Part shown: positions 29,405 through 37,866 of the stretch, piece by piece
Layout: each line of letters opens with the position of its first letter
How positions within the stretch are numbered: the first letter of the stretch is position 1
Source of the DNA: Goekera deserti
GTDB taxonomy: Bacteria; Actinomycetota; Actinomycetes; Mycobacteriales; Geodermatophilaceae
Length of the DNA: 64,000 nucleotides
Assembly (NCBI RefSeq): GCF_010685995.1
Contig: NZ_JAAGWK010000019.1
Location: forward strand, 62,001 to 126,000
Direction: 5' to 3'
Position numbers and translations under genes: made by a program
Notes under the pieces: generated by a model
The model's input: the letters and a program-made list of their open reading frames with translations, nothing else
Databases searched by the model: none
What the model was told of the DNA's origin: nothing

Positions 29405-30373
29405 GTGGACGAACCTGGCATCCGAAGGCCCGCGGCACCGCCCCGCTGGTCGGTCTCGGTCAGTCCCGACGTGCTCGTCGGCTGCCTGGTGGCCGTCGCG
29501 GTCCTGGTCACCTTCAGCGCGGGCATCAGTGCCGCGCTGGTCACCGCCGCGACCCTGGTCTTCCTGTGGGGTCTGGTCGTCGGCGCCCGGAGCATGCTGG
29601 CCTCCCGCTCGTGGCGGGCGCCGGCCAGCTCGGCACACGCCCTGCTCGCCGCCAGCGCGCTCGCCGTCGTGGGCGCCGCCTCCGCCATCACCCTCGGCGA
29701 GGCAGCTCCCCCGCAGCAGACCGCCTCCGCCGCCCAGGAGCGCCCGGTCGACCGGACCGGGGACCCGGCGACCGTCGACGGCGGGGCGACCCCGGGGACC
29801 ACGGCCGGCACCACCGGGCCCGACGTCGCCGGCACCACGCCCGACAGCAGCACGCCGGTCGGCCGGCCCGGCCGCAGCACGCCGCTCCCGGCCGTCGTGC
29901 CCGGCGACGACCCCGCGACCGGCACCACGTCGTCCTCCCGGCCGTCCAGCGGGCCGACCGTGCCCGGCGCGGCCGGCAGCACGACGTCGCCGACCGTGCC
30001 GCGGCTGCCCCAGCCGGGCGCGGCGGCCACCACCACCGCGCCCCCGGCGGCGACCACGTCGAGCAGCACGACCACCCCCGGCGCCGCGACCACGGCCCCG
30101 ACCACGCCCCCGGTCACCACCCCGGCGCCGACCACCCCACCCGCGGCGGACACCGCCCCGGTCACGACCCCGGCGCCGGTCACCACCCCGGCCCCGGTCA
30201 CCACCCCGGCGCCCGAGCCCGTCGAGGAGCCGGAGCCCAGCGCCGAGGCGACCGAGCCGGTGGCCGAGGCGACCGACTGGCTGGACGACTCCTCCGACGA
30301 CCAGGCCCCGCCCTCGTCCTCGGAGCCCGAGCCGGGCTGGGACGAGCTCGTCGAGTCGATCAACGGCGGCTGA
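29405..30373 (+). CDS. Membrane protein with long Thr/Pro-rich extracytoplasmic tail
   Basis: A 322-residue protein. Two or three hydrophobic helices (about 20-42, 48-64 and 78-98) are followed by some 180 residues of Thr, Pro, Ser and Ala with repeats of VTTPAPVTTPAP type, then an acidic C-terminus (EEPEPSAEATEP, DWLDDSSDDQAPP). The composition suggests a wall-spanning, probably O-mannosylated stalk. No catalytic motif is visible. GTG 29405 is preceded by GGAGGA four bases upstream; ATG 29324 would add 27 residues and lacks such a site. A very strong hairpin follows its stop. Confidence 0.75.
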   Translation: MDEPGIRRPAAPPRWSVSVSPDVLVGCLVAVAVLVTFSAGISAALVTAATLVFLWGLVVGARSMLASRSWRAPASSAHALLAASALAVVGAASAITLGEAAPPQQTASAAQERPVDRTGDPATVDGGATPGTTAGTTGPDVAGTTPDSSTPVGRPGRSTPLPAVVPGDDPATGTTSSSRPSSGPTVPGAAGSTTSPTVPRLPQPGAAATTTAPPAATTSSSTTTPGAATTAPTTPPVTTPAPTTPPAADTAPVTTPAPVTTPAPVTTPAPEPVEEPEPSAEATEPVAEATDWLDDSSDDQAPPSSSEPEPGWDELVESINGG

Positions 30374-30418
30374 CCCACCGGGACAGCAGCCGGCAGCGGC
30401 ACGCACGACCTGCACCAT

Positions 30419-30457
30419 CGACGAGGCCGGGGACGCACCGCGTCCCCGGCCTCGTCG
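30419..30457. terminator. Strong hairpin terminator, 17-bp perfect stem
   Basis: Arms CGACGAGGCCGGGGACG and CGTCCCCGGCCTCGTCG enclose the loop CACCG. It sits 46 bp after the stop of the Thr/Pro-rich protein and 89 bp before the stop of the convergent acyltransferase gene, so it can end both transcripts. There is no U-tract. Confidence 0.85.
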
Positions 30458-30545
30458 CGTCTGCCCACCAGGACCTGCAGCGATCGCGGCAGACACCCCG
30501 TCCCGTCCTGTCCGGGTCGCCGTGCCGACACCCGGCGGCGGGCCG

Positions 30546-31697
30546 TCAGCGGACGGCGTCGCCCGTCGGTGGCCGGTCCTCGGTCACGGCGCTGCCCCGG
30601 CGACGGACCGGGCGCTGCCCGAGCACGCCCCAGCTCACCACGGCGTAGCGGCCCAGCAGGAGCTCGAACAGGACCGGCATCGCCAGCCCCGCACCCAGGG
30701 AGAGCACGAAGGCCAGCGCGGTGCTGTCCACCCCGAGCCGGCCGGTGACCACCGACATCCCGGACGTGCCGAACACGTGCAGCAGGTAGATGCCGAAGGA
30801 GAAGCCCCCGAGCCAGCCCAGCGCCCGGGAGCGCAGGTACCCGCGCACGGCCAGCAGGAGCAGCACCCCGCACACCCCGACGCCCAGGGACAGCGCCCGG
30901 TCGGGCACCGGCGGCCACGCCGCACCGCCGGCAAGGCCCCACAACCGCAGGGTCAGCAGCGGCACGAAGGCCACGCCGACCGCCACGACCAGGGGTCGAC
31001 GCAGGAGCTGCCGCGGGAAGCGGTGGGCGGCCACGCCGATCAGGAAGAACGGCAGCAGCCGGAGCGTGCCGCCCAGGCTGAACAGGTCCGGGCTGACCGG
31101 GAGCAGGTCCACGCTGGTGACGAAGAACAGCAGGCACGCCACGGCGAAGGCGGCGCCCCACCCCGGCAGCCGACCCAGCGCGCCGAGCGCGTCGAGCAGA
31201 CCGACCAGCAGGAAGATCAGGAAGATCGCCTGCAGGAACCACAGGTGCTCGTAGCTGAACACGAACACGCGCGGCAGGTCACCGGCCACCGGACGACGGT
31301 TGACGTCCGGGGCGGCCAGCTTCACCAGGAACAGCAGCGTGCCGACGGTGACCAGCGGCACGACCAGCCGCCGGACCTTCCCGCGGAACAGGCCTCCGAG
31401 CTCCGCCCGGGTGCGGACCGGGCGCAGCGCGTAGACGTACCCGGACAGCACCGTGAACAGCGGCATCCGCAGGTCCTCGAGCGCCAGGTAGGAGAAGCGC
31501 CAGGCGGAGTCGTCGGCCACCGCGAGGCCGCCCTGGTCGTCGCCGCCGATCACGTGACCGGCCACCATGAGCAGGACGGCGAGCCCGCGCAGCGACTGGA
31601 CCCCGAGGTCTTTCTGCCCACCACCGCCCGCACCGCCGGGCACTGCCCGACCGGCCGCCCGCGGGCTGCCGGCGACCCCGTCAGGTGTGGACGACAC
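30546..31697 (-). CDS. Acyltransferase family 3 membrane protein (first copy)
   Basis: A 383-residue protein with about ten helices. The family start appears as VQSLRGLAVLLMVAGHVIGG, with the catalytic His in AGH, and later FTVLSGYVYALRP is the second signature. Such enzymes transfer acetyl or other acyl groups to sugars of exported polysaccharides. GTG 31697 overlaps the 3' end of the upstream Wzz-like gene by 17 bp, so both are probably co-translated. The Gly-rich leader before residue 32 is cytoplasmic. Confidence 0.88.
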   Translation of the reverse strand: MSSTPDGVAGSPRAAGRAVPGGAGGGGQKDLGVQSLRGLAVLLMVAGHVIGGDDQGGLAVADDSAWRFSYLALEDLRMPLFTVLSGYVYALRPVRTRAELGGLFRGKVRRLVVPLVTVGTLLFLVKLAAPDVNRRPVAGDLPRVFVFSYEHLWFLQAIFLIFLLVGLLDALGALGRLPGWGAAFAVACLLFFVTSVDLLPVSPDLFSLGGTLRLLPFFLIGVAAHRFPRQLLRRPLVVAVGVAFVPLLTLRLWGLAGGAAWPPVPDRALSLGVGVCGVLLLLAVRGYLRSRALGWLGGFSFGIYLLHVFGTSGMSVVTGRLGVDSTALAFVLSLGAGLAMPVLFELLLGRYAVVSWGVLGQRPVRRRGSAVTEDRPPTGDAVR

Positions 31698-33048
31698 CGG
31701 TCAGCGGGCGCTGTGCGGACTCGACGCGGTGCTGCAGGGCGGGGAGCTGGTCGGACTCACGGGGGCCGACCGCCGCGACCACGCCACCGGCCTGGCCGAC
31801 CAGCGCGTAGGCGAGCGGGCTGACCGTGATCGGGGCGGACTGCAGCAGCACCAGGTCGTAGGACCCGGCGAGACGGCTCAGCGCCTTGGACAGGCCCTCC
31901 TCGTCCAGCCGCACCGGCCCCTCCGCCCAGCCGAGCGTGGCCAGCCCGAGGACGGCGCCGGTCGGGAGCCCCGCCGGCGACAGCGGGACGACCACGTCCA
32001 CCTCACCGCCGTCCGCGCTGCCGAGCTCGTCGAGCACCCGGGGCGGAGCGGCCACACCGGCGGTGGCCAGCAGCGCGCGGGCCTCCGGGTCGGCGTCCAC
32101 GAGCAGGACGCGGCGGCCCTGGCCGGCGGCGCTGACAGCGAGTCCGTAGGCGACCTCGGCCTGTCCGCTGTCCTTGGTGGCGCCGGTGACCAGCACCGGA
32201 CCGGGGGTGTCCCGGCGGGCGTAGTCGAGGGCGACCAGGGCCATCGCGGCGTCGGTGGAGCGGTCGGTGTCGGCCGTGCCGGCACCGCGCCCACCGCCGG
32301 AGCCGGCCCGCACCGTGCCCAGCACCCGGGGTCCACCGACGTCCGTCCCGGACTCCGGGCGCCGCGACGGCGAGCGGCGGGCCAGGGCGATGCCGCAGAC
32401 GGCCAGGGCGGCCACGGCGGCCAGGATGGCGCCGTCCCGCAGCGGGTTCGGGGCCGAGGGCTCCATCGGGACCAGCGCGGGGACGGCCTCGTAGACGCCG
32501 TCGCCGTACACGGCGGCCTGCGTCTGGATCTGGTCGGCGACCGAGGGGGTCGTGGTCGCGGCGATGGCCTGGGCGGCCTCGTCGGCCACCCGCTGCAACG
32601 AGTACTGCCGGTAGGCGTCGATCACCGCGTTCACCCGGTCGGCTGCCTCCTGGCCCGTCTCCGCGGAGACGTTGACGGTGACCAGGTCGTCCTCGGTCGA
32701 GCCGGTGACCTCGAGGGAGTCGGAGAGCTCGGTCAGCGTCGTGTCGTCGTCCAGCTGGCCCAGGGCGATGTCGAGCACGGGCTGGGTGCCGATGATGGCG
32801 ACCTGGTTGGCGACGAAGCGGGACGGGTCACCGAAGGGCTGGTTGCCCAGCGGGTCGAAGTCCTGCGAGGAGGTCAGGACCACCCGACCGGTGGCCGTGT
32901 ACGTCTCGGCCTGCAGGCTGCTGAGCAGGTACCCGCCGACGGCGGCGACCAGGGCGGCTGCCAGGATGGCCCACCGGGCGCGCCACAGCGCTCGGCCGAC
33001 CACGGACGTGGTCTCCGCCTCGGAAGCGCTCGCGGTCGGTTCCAGCAC
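31681..33048 (-). CDS. Wzz-like chain-length regulator fused to a degenerate BY-kinase domain
   Basis: A 455-residue polysaccharide co-polymerase. Helices near 26-44 and 205-224 bracket an extracytoplasmic Wzz-type domain. A cytoplasmic domain (about 280-455) has the fold order of BY-type tyrosine kinases but lacks their chemistry. Aligned with the intact kinase at the window end (SSAVPSEGKTTVA), its P-loop reads TGATKDSGQAEVA, so Lys is Gln296 and both Thr are lost. Walker B VLIDAPP is VLLQSAP (Gln403 for Asp). Only Walker A-prime, VLLVDAD (314-320), survives. There is no Tyr-rich tail. It probably acts as a scaffold or pseudokinase in chain-length control. GTG 33048 follows GAGGAG by six bases. 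Confidence 0.85.
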   Translation of the reverse strand: MLEPTASASEAETTSVVGRALWRARWAILAAALVAAVGGYLLSSLQAETYTATGRVVLTSSQDFDPLGNQPFGDPSRFVANQVAIIGTQPVLDIALGQLDDDTTLTELSDSLEVTGSTEDDLVTVNVSAETGQEAADRVNAVIDAYRQYSLQRVADEAAQAIAATTTPSVADQIQTQAAVYGDGVYEAVPALVPMEPSAPNPLRDGAILAAVAALAVCGIALARRSPSRRPESGTDVGGPRVLGTVRAGSGGGRGAGTADTDRSTDAAMALVALDYARRDTPGPVLVTGATKDSGQAEVAYGLAVSAAGQGRRVLLVDADPEARALLATAGVAAPPRVLDELGSADGGEVDVVVPLSPAGLPTGAVLGLATLGWAEGPVRLDEEGLSKALSRLAGSYDLVLLQSAPITVSPLAYALVGQAGGVVAAVGPRESDQLPALQHRVESAQRPLTGVVHT

Positions 33049-33376
33049 AACTGTCTCCTCGGGCTGTGGGGCGGGGGGCGCGGCGGCCGACTCGTGCGCC
33101 AGGGCCGAATGACCGCTCCGACGAGTCTGGCACGAGACGTCATCCTGACCGGCCCGCCGCCTCCGGGTGTCCCTCCATCGGGGGTCACGGGTGCGCACGG
33201 ACGGGGTACGCGGCTCCCCGCACGTATCGTTCCCGGGACAGCTCCTCCCGTCCGCCGGTCGGGACGGGAGCCCGGTCTCGTCCTGACGGCGCGTGCGCGC
33301 CGCGGAGAGGTGCGATGGTGTTCCGCGACCCAGCCTGGCAGCTCCGCCGCGCGTCGACCACCCGAGGTGGTCACCG
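33049..33376. other. Divergent intergenic region, 328 bp
   Basis: It separates the Wzz-like gene from the polymerase gene and holds both ribosome sites. A hairpin with 9-bp arms CTCCCGTCC/GGACGGGAG and an 8-nt loop lies at 33245-33270. I see no clear -35/-10 pair. Reading frames that cross it lack family features. Confidence 0.5.
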
Positions 33377-34762
33377 GTGACGCTGATCGCCTCGGACGCG
33401 GGCACCCCGACCGACCCGGCCCCCGCCGGCCCGACCGCTGCCCCGGTGGCGACGACCGGTCCCGTACCGCCCCGGCGCCTGCCCCGGACGCTGCGCACCC
33501 CGCCCGCGACCACCACCGCGTGGACGCGGTTCGACCTGCGGGTGATCACCGTCTGGATCGTGTCGATGCTGGTGACCCAGCGGCTCGGCCTGCCGCTGAC
33601 CGCGGGGTCGGTCTCGCTGTCGCTGCCCATCACCTACGTGGCCGTCGTCGTCCTGCTGGTGCGCCGCCGCCTGACGGTCAGCCGGCTGCGGCTCGAGCTC
33701 TTCGTGCTGGCCGCCACCGCGTGCCTGGCGGCCGTGGCCTGGGTGTCGCTGGACGGGGTCAGCTACTCGATGACCTCGCTGCTGCTGCTCATCGCGGTCT
33801 ACGTGCCCTGGACGCTGCGCTCGACCGACGGCGACACGACCGGCCTGGTGCACGCGGCCAACGTCTTCCTGCACTCCATGCTGGTCCTGGCCGCGGTCGG
33901 GATCGTGCAGCTGGGCAGCCAGCTGGTCGGCGTGTGGTCCTACCGGGACTACCTGGCCGACGTGGTGCCGGAGGACCTGTTCATCCCGATCTACAACACG
34001 AACATCCCCCTGCTGTTCGGCTCGTCGTCGTTCAAGGCCAACGCCTTCGTGATGATCGAGCCGTCGTTCCTCTCCCAGTTCTGCGCGCTGGCCGTCGTCA
34101 TCGGCCTGATGACGCACGTGCGGGCCTGGAAGATCCTGGTGCTGTGCGGCGGGCTGGCGTCCGCGGTGTCCGGCACGGGCATCGTCCTGCTGCTGGCCGG
34201 CGTCCTGCTGCTCCTGCTGCGGGCACCGCAGCGCATCCGGATCAGCCACGTGGTGGCTGCCGCGGTCGTCGTCCTGATCACCCTGCTGGGGCCCACGGCC
34301 CCCCTGCTGCTGGGCCGCACGGGCGAGGTGTCGCAGACCAACAGCAGCGGCAACACCCGGTTCGTGACGCCCTACACCAGTGCGGTGGAGCGGCTGGAGA
34401 GCGAGCCCGGGCTCTACCTGGCCGGCGGTGGGCCCGGCATGTCCGACGGGGTCGCGGCCACCCCGGGCCAGATCGGCGCCAACTTCACCATCGTGCCCAA
34501 GCTGGTGCTCGAGTACGGGCTGCTGGCCGGCGGTCTGTTCACCCTCTTCCTGCTGTTCTGCCTGCTCGACGGGGTGCCCTGGCGGGTGGTGCCGGGCACG
34601 GTGGTGGTCATGCTGTTCTTCCTGTCCGGCGCCCTGCTGCAGCCGCAGACCGCGTTCATCGCCTGGATCCTGACCGGCCTGGGGGCGCACGCCCGACCCA
34701 GCTGGAGCGGCCCTCGTCCCGCCCGGTGGCGGCCTCGGCGCAGGGCCGCCCCGATCGGATGA
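33377..34762 (+). CDS. Wzy-like O-antigen/polysaccharide polymerase
   Basis: A 461-residue membrane protein with about 12 helices and a large extracytoplasmic loop (about residues 320-375: LGRTGEVSQTNSSGNTRF to GANFTIVPKLVLEYG) containing the Arg-rich and Pro/Gly positions typical of O-antigen ligase/polymerase loops. It probably joins lipid-linked repeat units outside the membrane. GTG 33377 is preceded by GAGGTGG six bases upstream. It faces away from the Wzz-like partner and is followed after 61 bp by a glycosyltransferase gene in the same direction. Confidence 0.85.
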   Translation: MTLIASDAGTPTDPAPAGPTAAPVATTGPVPPRRLPRTLRTPPATTTAWTRFDLRVITVWIVSMLVTQRLGLPLTAGSVSLSLPITYVAVVVLLVRRRLTVSRLRLELFVLAATACLAAVAWVSLDGVSYSMTSLLLLIAVYVPWTLRSTDGDTTGLVHAANVFLHSMLVLAAVGIVQLGSQLVGVWSYRDYLADVVPEDLFIPIYNTNIPLLFGSSSFKANAFVMIEPSFLSQFCALAVVIGLMTHVRAWKILVLCGGLASAVSGTGIVLLLAGVLLLLLRAPQRIRISHVVAAAVVVLITLLGPTAPLLLGRTGEVSQTNSSGNTRFVTPYTSAVERLESEPGLYLAGGGPGMSDGVAATPGQIGANFTIVPKLVLEYGLLAGGLFTLFLLFCLLDGVPWRVVPGTVVVMLFFLSGALLQPQTAFIAWILTGLGAHARPSWSGPRPARWRPRRRAAPIG

Positions 34763-34823
34763 CTGCGCGCGTCCGCCGCCGCGCCGGTTAGCGTGGACGC
34801 CCGACGTCAGGAAGGTGGTCCCC

Positions 34824-35978
34824 GTGCGCAGCGTCGTCGTGGCCAAGTTCGTCCCGTGGCCACCCAACTCCGGTGACAAGCGGCGCACCCTCGGCATCGT
34901 CCGGGGTCTGCGCGCCCAGGGTGAGGTCACCCTCTGCGCCTTCGCCGGCGAGGACGAGGACGCAGCACCCCTGGAGGCCGAGGGCATCGAGGTGCGCAGC
35001 GTGCCCCTGCGCCGCCGTCCCGACGACCTGGCCGCCGGGCTGGCGCTGGGACGGTCGCTGACCGCCGCCCGCTTCTACGACCGGCGGCTGGCCCGGCTGG
35101 TCGCCGAGGCGGTCACCGAGGACACCGACGTGCTGGTGGTGGAGCACGTGCAGCTGCTCCCCTACGCCCGTGGCCTGCACCCACGGATGCGCGTGGTCGA
35201 CATGCACAACATCGAGTCGGCACTCGCCCGCCGCATGGCCGGCGCGGCGTCCGGCATCCGCCGGCTGGCCTGGACGGCGGAGACCCGGGCCCTGGAGGTC
35301 ATGGAGCGCCGGGTCCGCGACGTCGACGTCGTGGCGGTGGTGAGCGACGTCGACCGGGTGAGCCTGACCGACGTGGTCGAGCACCCCCGGGTCGTCGTGG
35401 TGCCCAACGCCTGGGACGAGCCGGAGCCGCAGCCACCGGCCACCGACCCGGTGGTCAGCTTCGTCGCCCTGCTCTCCTGGGGCCCCAACGTCGACGCCGC
35501 CACCTGGTTCTGCTCGGCCGTGTGGCCGCTCGTGGTCGCCCAGCTGCCCGAGGCGCGGCTGCAACTGGTCGGCCGGAATCCGGCACCGGAGGTGCAGGCA
35601 CTCGCCGGGGACACCGTCCAGGTCAGCGGCACGGTGCCCGACCTGGCCCCCTGGTACGCCCGCACCCGGGTGGCGGTCGCCCCGTTGCGGGTCGGCGGCG
35701 GGTCACGGCTGAAGATCCTGGAGGCGCTCGCCGCCGGACGTCCCGTGGTCGCCACCGCGGTGGGCGCCGAGGGCCTGGAGGACCTCACCGGTCGCGGCGT
35801 GCTCATCGCCGACGACCCGGCCGGGATGGCGGCGGAGATCGTCGGCCTGCTCGCCGACCCCGCCCGCAGCGAGGAGCTCGGCCGGGCCGGGGTGGCTGCG
35901 GTGGCCGCCGACCACTCCTGGGCGGCCGCACTGCGCCCGCTGCTGGCCCAGCTGTCAGCCGGCCCGACCACCCGCTGA
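34824..35978 (+). CDS. Family 4 glycosyltransferase (GT-B fold)
   Basis: A 384-residue cytoplasmic retaining glycosyltransferase. The N-terminal domain starts AKFVPWPPNSGDKRRTLGI, a typical acceptor-side loop. The C-terminal donor domain holds PLRVGGGSRLKILEALAAGR with the E-x7-E-like motif and PVVATAVGAEGL. GTG 34824 follows GGAAGGTGG by six bases and is preferred over the ATG/GTG at 34815. The 3' end overlaps the convergent acyltransferase gene by 24 bp. Relatives named ExpE7 or YfnE transfer hexoses onto exopolysaccharide. Confidence 0.9.
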   Translation: MRSVVVAKFVPWPPNSGDKRRTLGIVRGLRAQGEVTLCAFAGEDEDAAPLEAEGIEVRSVPLRRRPDDLAAGLALGRSLTAARFYDRRLARLVAEAVTEDTDVLVVEHVQLLPYARGLHPRMRVVDMHNIESALARRMAGAASGIRRLAWTAETRALEVMERRVRDVDVVAVVSDVDRVSLTDVVEHPRVVVVPNAWDEPEPQPPATDPVVSFVALLSWGPNVDAATWFCSAVWPLVVAQLPEARLQLVGRNPAPEVQALAGDTVQVSGTVPDLAPWYARTRVAVAPLRVGGGSRLKILEALAAGRPVVATAVGAEGLEDLTGRGVLIADDPAGMAAEIVGLLADPARSEELGRAGVAAVAADHSWAAALRPLLAQLSAGPTTR

Positions 35979-37145
35979 GCCGGCCGGGGCGCGGCGCACC
36001 CGGCCGTCCACCCAGCCGGCGCCCTTCCAGCCCAGCGCCGGACCCTCGACCAGCACCCAGGACAGCGCCGCCAGCGCCAGGGCCGGCACGAGCGCCAGGG
36101 GCACGAACAGCCAGGCCCCCAGCGCCGGCAGGCCGGCGGCGACCAGGACCACCTGGACCGGCCAGTGGTAGATGTACAGCCCGTAGGAGAGGTCCCAGCG
36201 CGGCGTCCAGCGCAGCGGCAGGCGCACCACCGCGTACACGCAGACGTAGGCCAGCGCGGGCGCCGCGAGCGAGCGCTGCTCGGGGGCCAGCACGCTCGCG
36301 ACCGCCACGACCGCCATGCCGAGGGCGGCCAGGGTCCAGTGCACCGGCACCCACCGGGCGTACAGGTGCGCGGTGACACCCAGCAGGAAGACCAGCGTGA
36401 AGCGCAGGGCCGGCTCCACCGCGAACAGCGGCAGGTCGACCCGGTCGAACAGCCCGGCGGCGTCGGCCACGGTGCCCACCGCCAGCACGAGCGCCAGCGC
36501 CGGCACCACCCATCGGCGGCGCTGCAGCACCGAGCACAGCCCGAGCAGGGCCAGCAGCACGTAGCAGGCCGCCTCGTACTGCAGGGTCCACAGCGATCCG
36601 TTGAGCACCGCCCCGGTGTCACCGGCGTGCACGTCACCGATGCCGCCCTGGAGGATCGGCAGGAAGGCGTTGACCAGCACGTAGCGCCAGCCCGGGCCAC
36701 TGTCCAGCCCCTCGGCCCGGCCGCCGAGCGCCGCGGCCAGCGGGGCGAGCACCGCGGCGGTGACCACCAGGCACACCCAGAACCCGGGCAGGATGCGCAG
36801 CGCGCGGTGCCAGAGGTAGCGGCCGGTGCTGCCCAGCCGCAGCAGGCTGCCCGCCACCAGCATGCCGCTGAGCACGAAGAACGCGTCGACGGCCAGCGCG
36901 CCGACCTCGACACCACCCAGCCGCGGCTGCCAGCCGTACCCGTTGGCCAGCGCGTGCGTCAGCGCGACCACGGCGGCCAGGGCCAGGCGCAGGACGGCCA
37001 GGCTGTTGCTGCGCGGGGAGAACGCCGACTCCAGCGACTGCGCACCGCCGGGCGCCCGGCGCGGCCCGGGCACCGCAGGACGGGCTGGGGTGGTCCTGGT
37101 CAACGACGGCGCTCCCTCTCGTGCACGACGCGACCGCGTGGGCAC
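35955..37145 (-). CDS. Acyltransferase family 3 membrane protein (second copy)
   Basis: A 396-residue integral membrane acyltransferase. After a 45-residue basic leader, RSNSLAVLRLALAAVVALTH gives the family start and its His. DAFFVLSGMLVAGSLLR is the second signature, and GLYIYHWPVQVVLVAAG the C-terminal one. It differs clearly from the copy at 30546 and probably modifies a different sugar or position. It starts with GTG 37145 opposite the MerR gene; a short palindrome lies 12 bp upstream of its start. Confidence 0.88.
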   Translation of the reverse strand: MPTRSRRAREGAPSLTRTTPARPAVPGPRRAPGGAQSLESAFSPRSNSLAVLRLALAAVVALTHALANGYGWQPRLGGVEVGALAVDAFFVLSGMLVAGSLLRLGSTGRYLWHRALRILPGFWVCLVVTAAVLAPLAAALGGRAEGLDSGPGWRYVLVNAFLPILQGGIGDVHAGDTGAVLNGSLWTLQYEAACYVLLALLGLCSVLQRRRWVVPALALVLAVGTVADAAGLFDRVDLPLFAVEPALRFTLVFLLGVTAHLYARWVPVHWTLAALGMAVVAVASVLAPEQRSLAAPALAYVCVYAVVRLPLRWTPRWDLSYGLYIYHWPVQVVLVAAGLPALGAWLFVPLALVPALALAALSWVLVEGPALGWKGAGWVDGRVRRAPAGSAGGRAG

Positions 37146-37156
37146 GTCACCAATCG

Positions 37157-37172
37157 AACCTCAGGCGAGGTT
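37157..37172. promoter_or_regulatory. 16-bp palindrome in the acyltransferase/MerR intergenic region
   Basis: AACCTCAGGCGAGGTT has 6-bp arms with a 4-base centre. It lies between divergent genes, next to TTTGACGG (37176-37183), which could be a -35 box. MerR operators are dyads located between -35 and -10, so this is a candidate, but the main MerR promoter is expected nearer to 37320. Confidence 0.35.
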
Positions 37173-37332
37173 AGATTTGACGGTAGCCCAGGATCTGGAC
37201 ACGAGCACGGCGGTCGCACACGCGGGGCGCGCCCGTCACACGATCAGCGGGTCGCGAACCGGTACCGTCGTCCCTCTACGGTGCTCCCGGCGTCCGACGG
37301 ACGCGACCGGGTGACGAGGGAGGAGGGTGACC

Positions 37333-37752
37333 GTGACCGAGCGTCTGATGCGCATCGGCGAGCTGGCTGAGCGCACGGGGTTGTCCCTGCCCACCCTCCG
37401 GCACTACGACGAGACCGGCCTGCTCAGCCCCTCGGCCCGTACCGCCGGCAACTTCCGGCTCTACAGCGAGGCCGACTACGAGAAGCTCATGGTGATCCGC
37501 CGGATGAAGCCGCTGGGCTTCACCGTGGAGGAGATGAGCGAGCTGCTGGTCGTCGTGGAGGGGCTGCGCCGTTCTCCCGCCGTCCCACCCGACGAGCACG
37601 CCCGGCTGGCCGAGGCGCTCGAGTCGTTCATCGTGGCCGCCACCGAGCGGCGGCAGAAGCTGCAGGTGCAGCTCGCCCGGGCCGACGAGTTCATCGAGAT
37701 CCTGCGCCGGGAGCGGGCCACCGCACCGGCCTCCGTCGCCACCGCCCCCTGA
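37333..37752 (+). CDS. MerR-family transcriptional regulator
   Basis: A 139-residue protein. The N-terminal winged helix-turn-helix reads MRIGELAERTGLSLPTLRHY then DETGLLSPSARTAGNFRLYS. The dimerisation coiled coil is in the last 40 residues (ERRQKLQVQLARADEFIEIL). There are no Cys in the C-terminal region, so it does not look like a metal or redox sensor of the MerR/SoxR type. GTG 37333 is spaced six bases from GAGGAGGG; GTG 37327 would sit on top of the ribosome site. Its target is unknown; the divergent acyltransferase is the nearest candidate. Confidence 0.88.
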   Translation: MTERLMRIGELAERTGLSLPTLRHYDETGLLSPSARTAGNFRLYSEADYEKLMVIRRMKPLGFTVEEMSELLVVVEGLRRSPAVPPDEHARLAEALESFIVAATERRQKLQVQLARADEFIEILRRERATAPASVATAP

Positions 37753-37866
37753 CGGGCCCAGCCCGCCGCACCGCCCTCCCGGGGGCGACCGACCCGCCAT
37801 GGCACCCTTGCCGGTGACCGGTGGTCGCCGGGCAGGCGACCCGTGATGCGTGGGGCAGGAGCAGCA

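Noticed and set aside
29094-29438. A 114-codon minus-strand frame in the gap before the Thr/Pro-rich protein
   Set aside because: No ribosome site, no motif, and composition like other chance frames. It also overlaps the start of a better supported gene.
28656-31823. A 1,055-codon plus-strand frame
   Set aside because: It runs antisense to the GH26 and acyltransferase genes and in another frame of the Thr/Pro-rich protein. No domain is visible.
37157-37172. Iron-box (DtxR/IdeR) site upstream of the acyltransferase
   Set aside because: The dyad has ACCT...AGGT order, the reverse of the AGGT...ACCT order of the iron box, and flanking bases do not fit.
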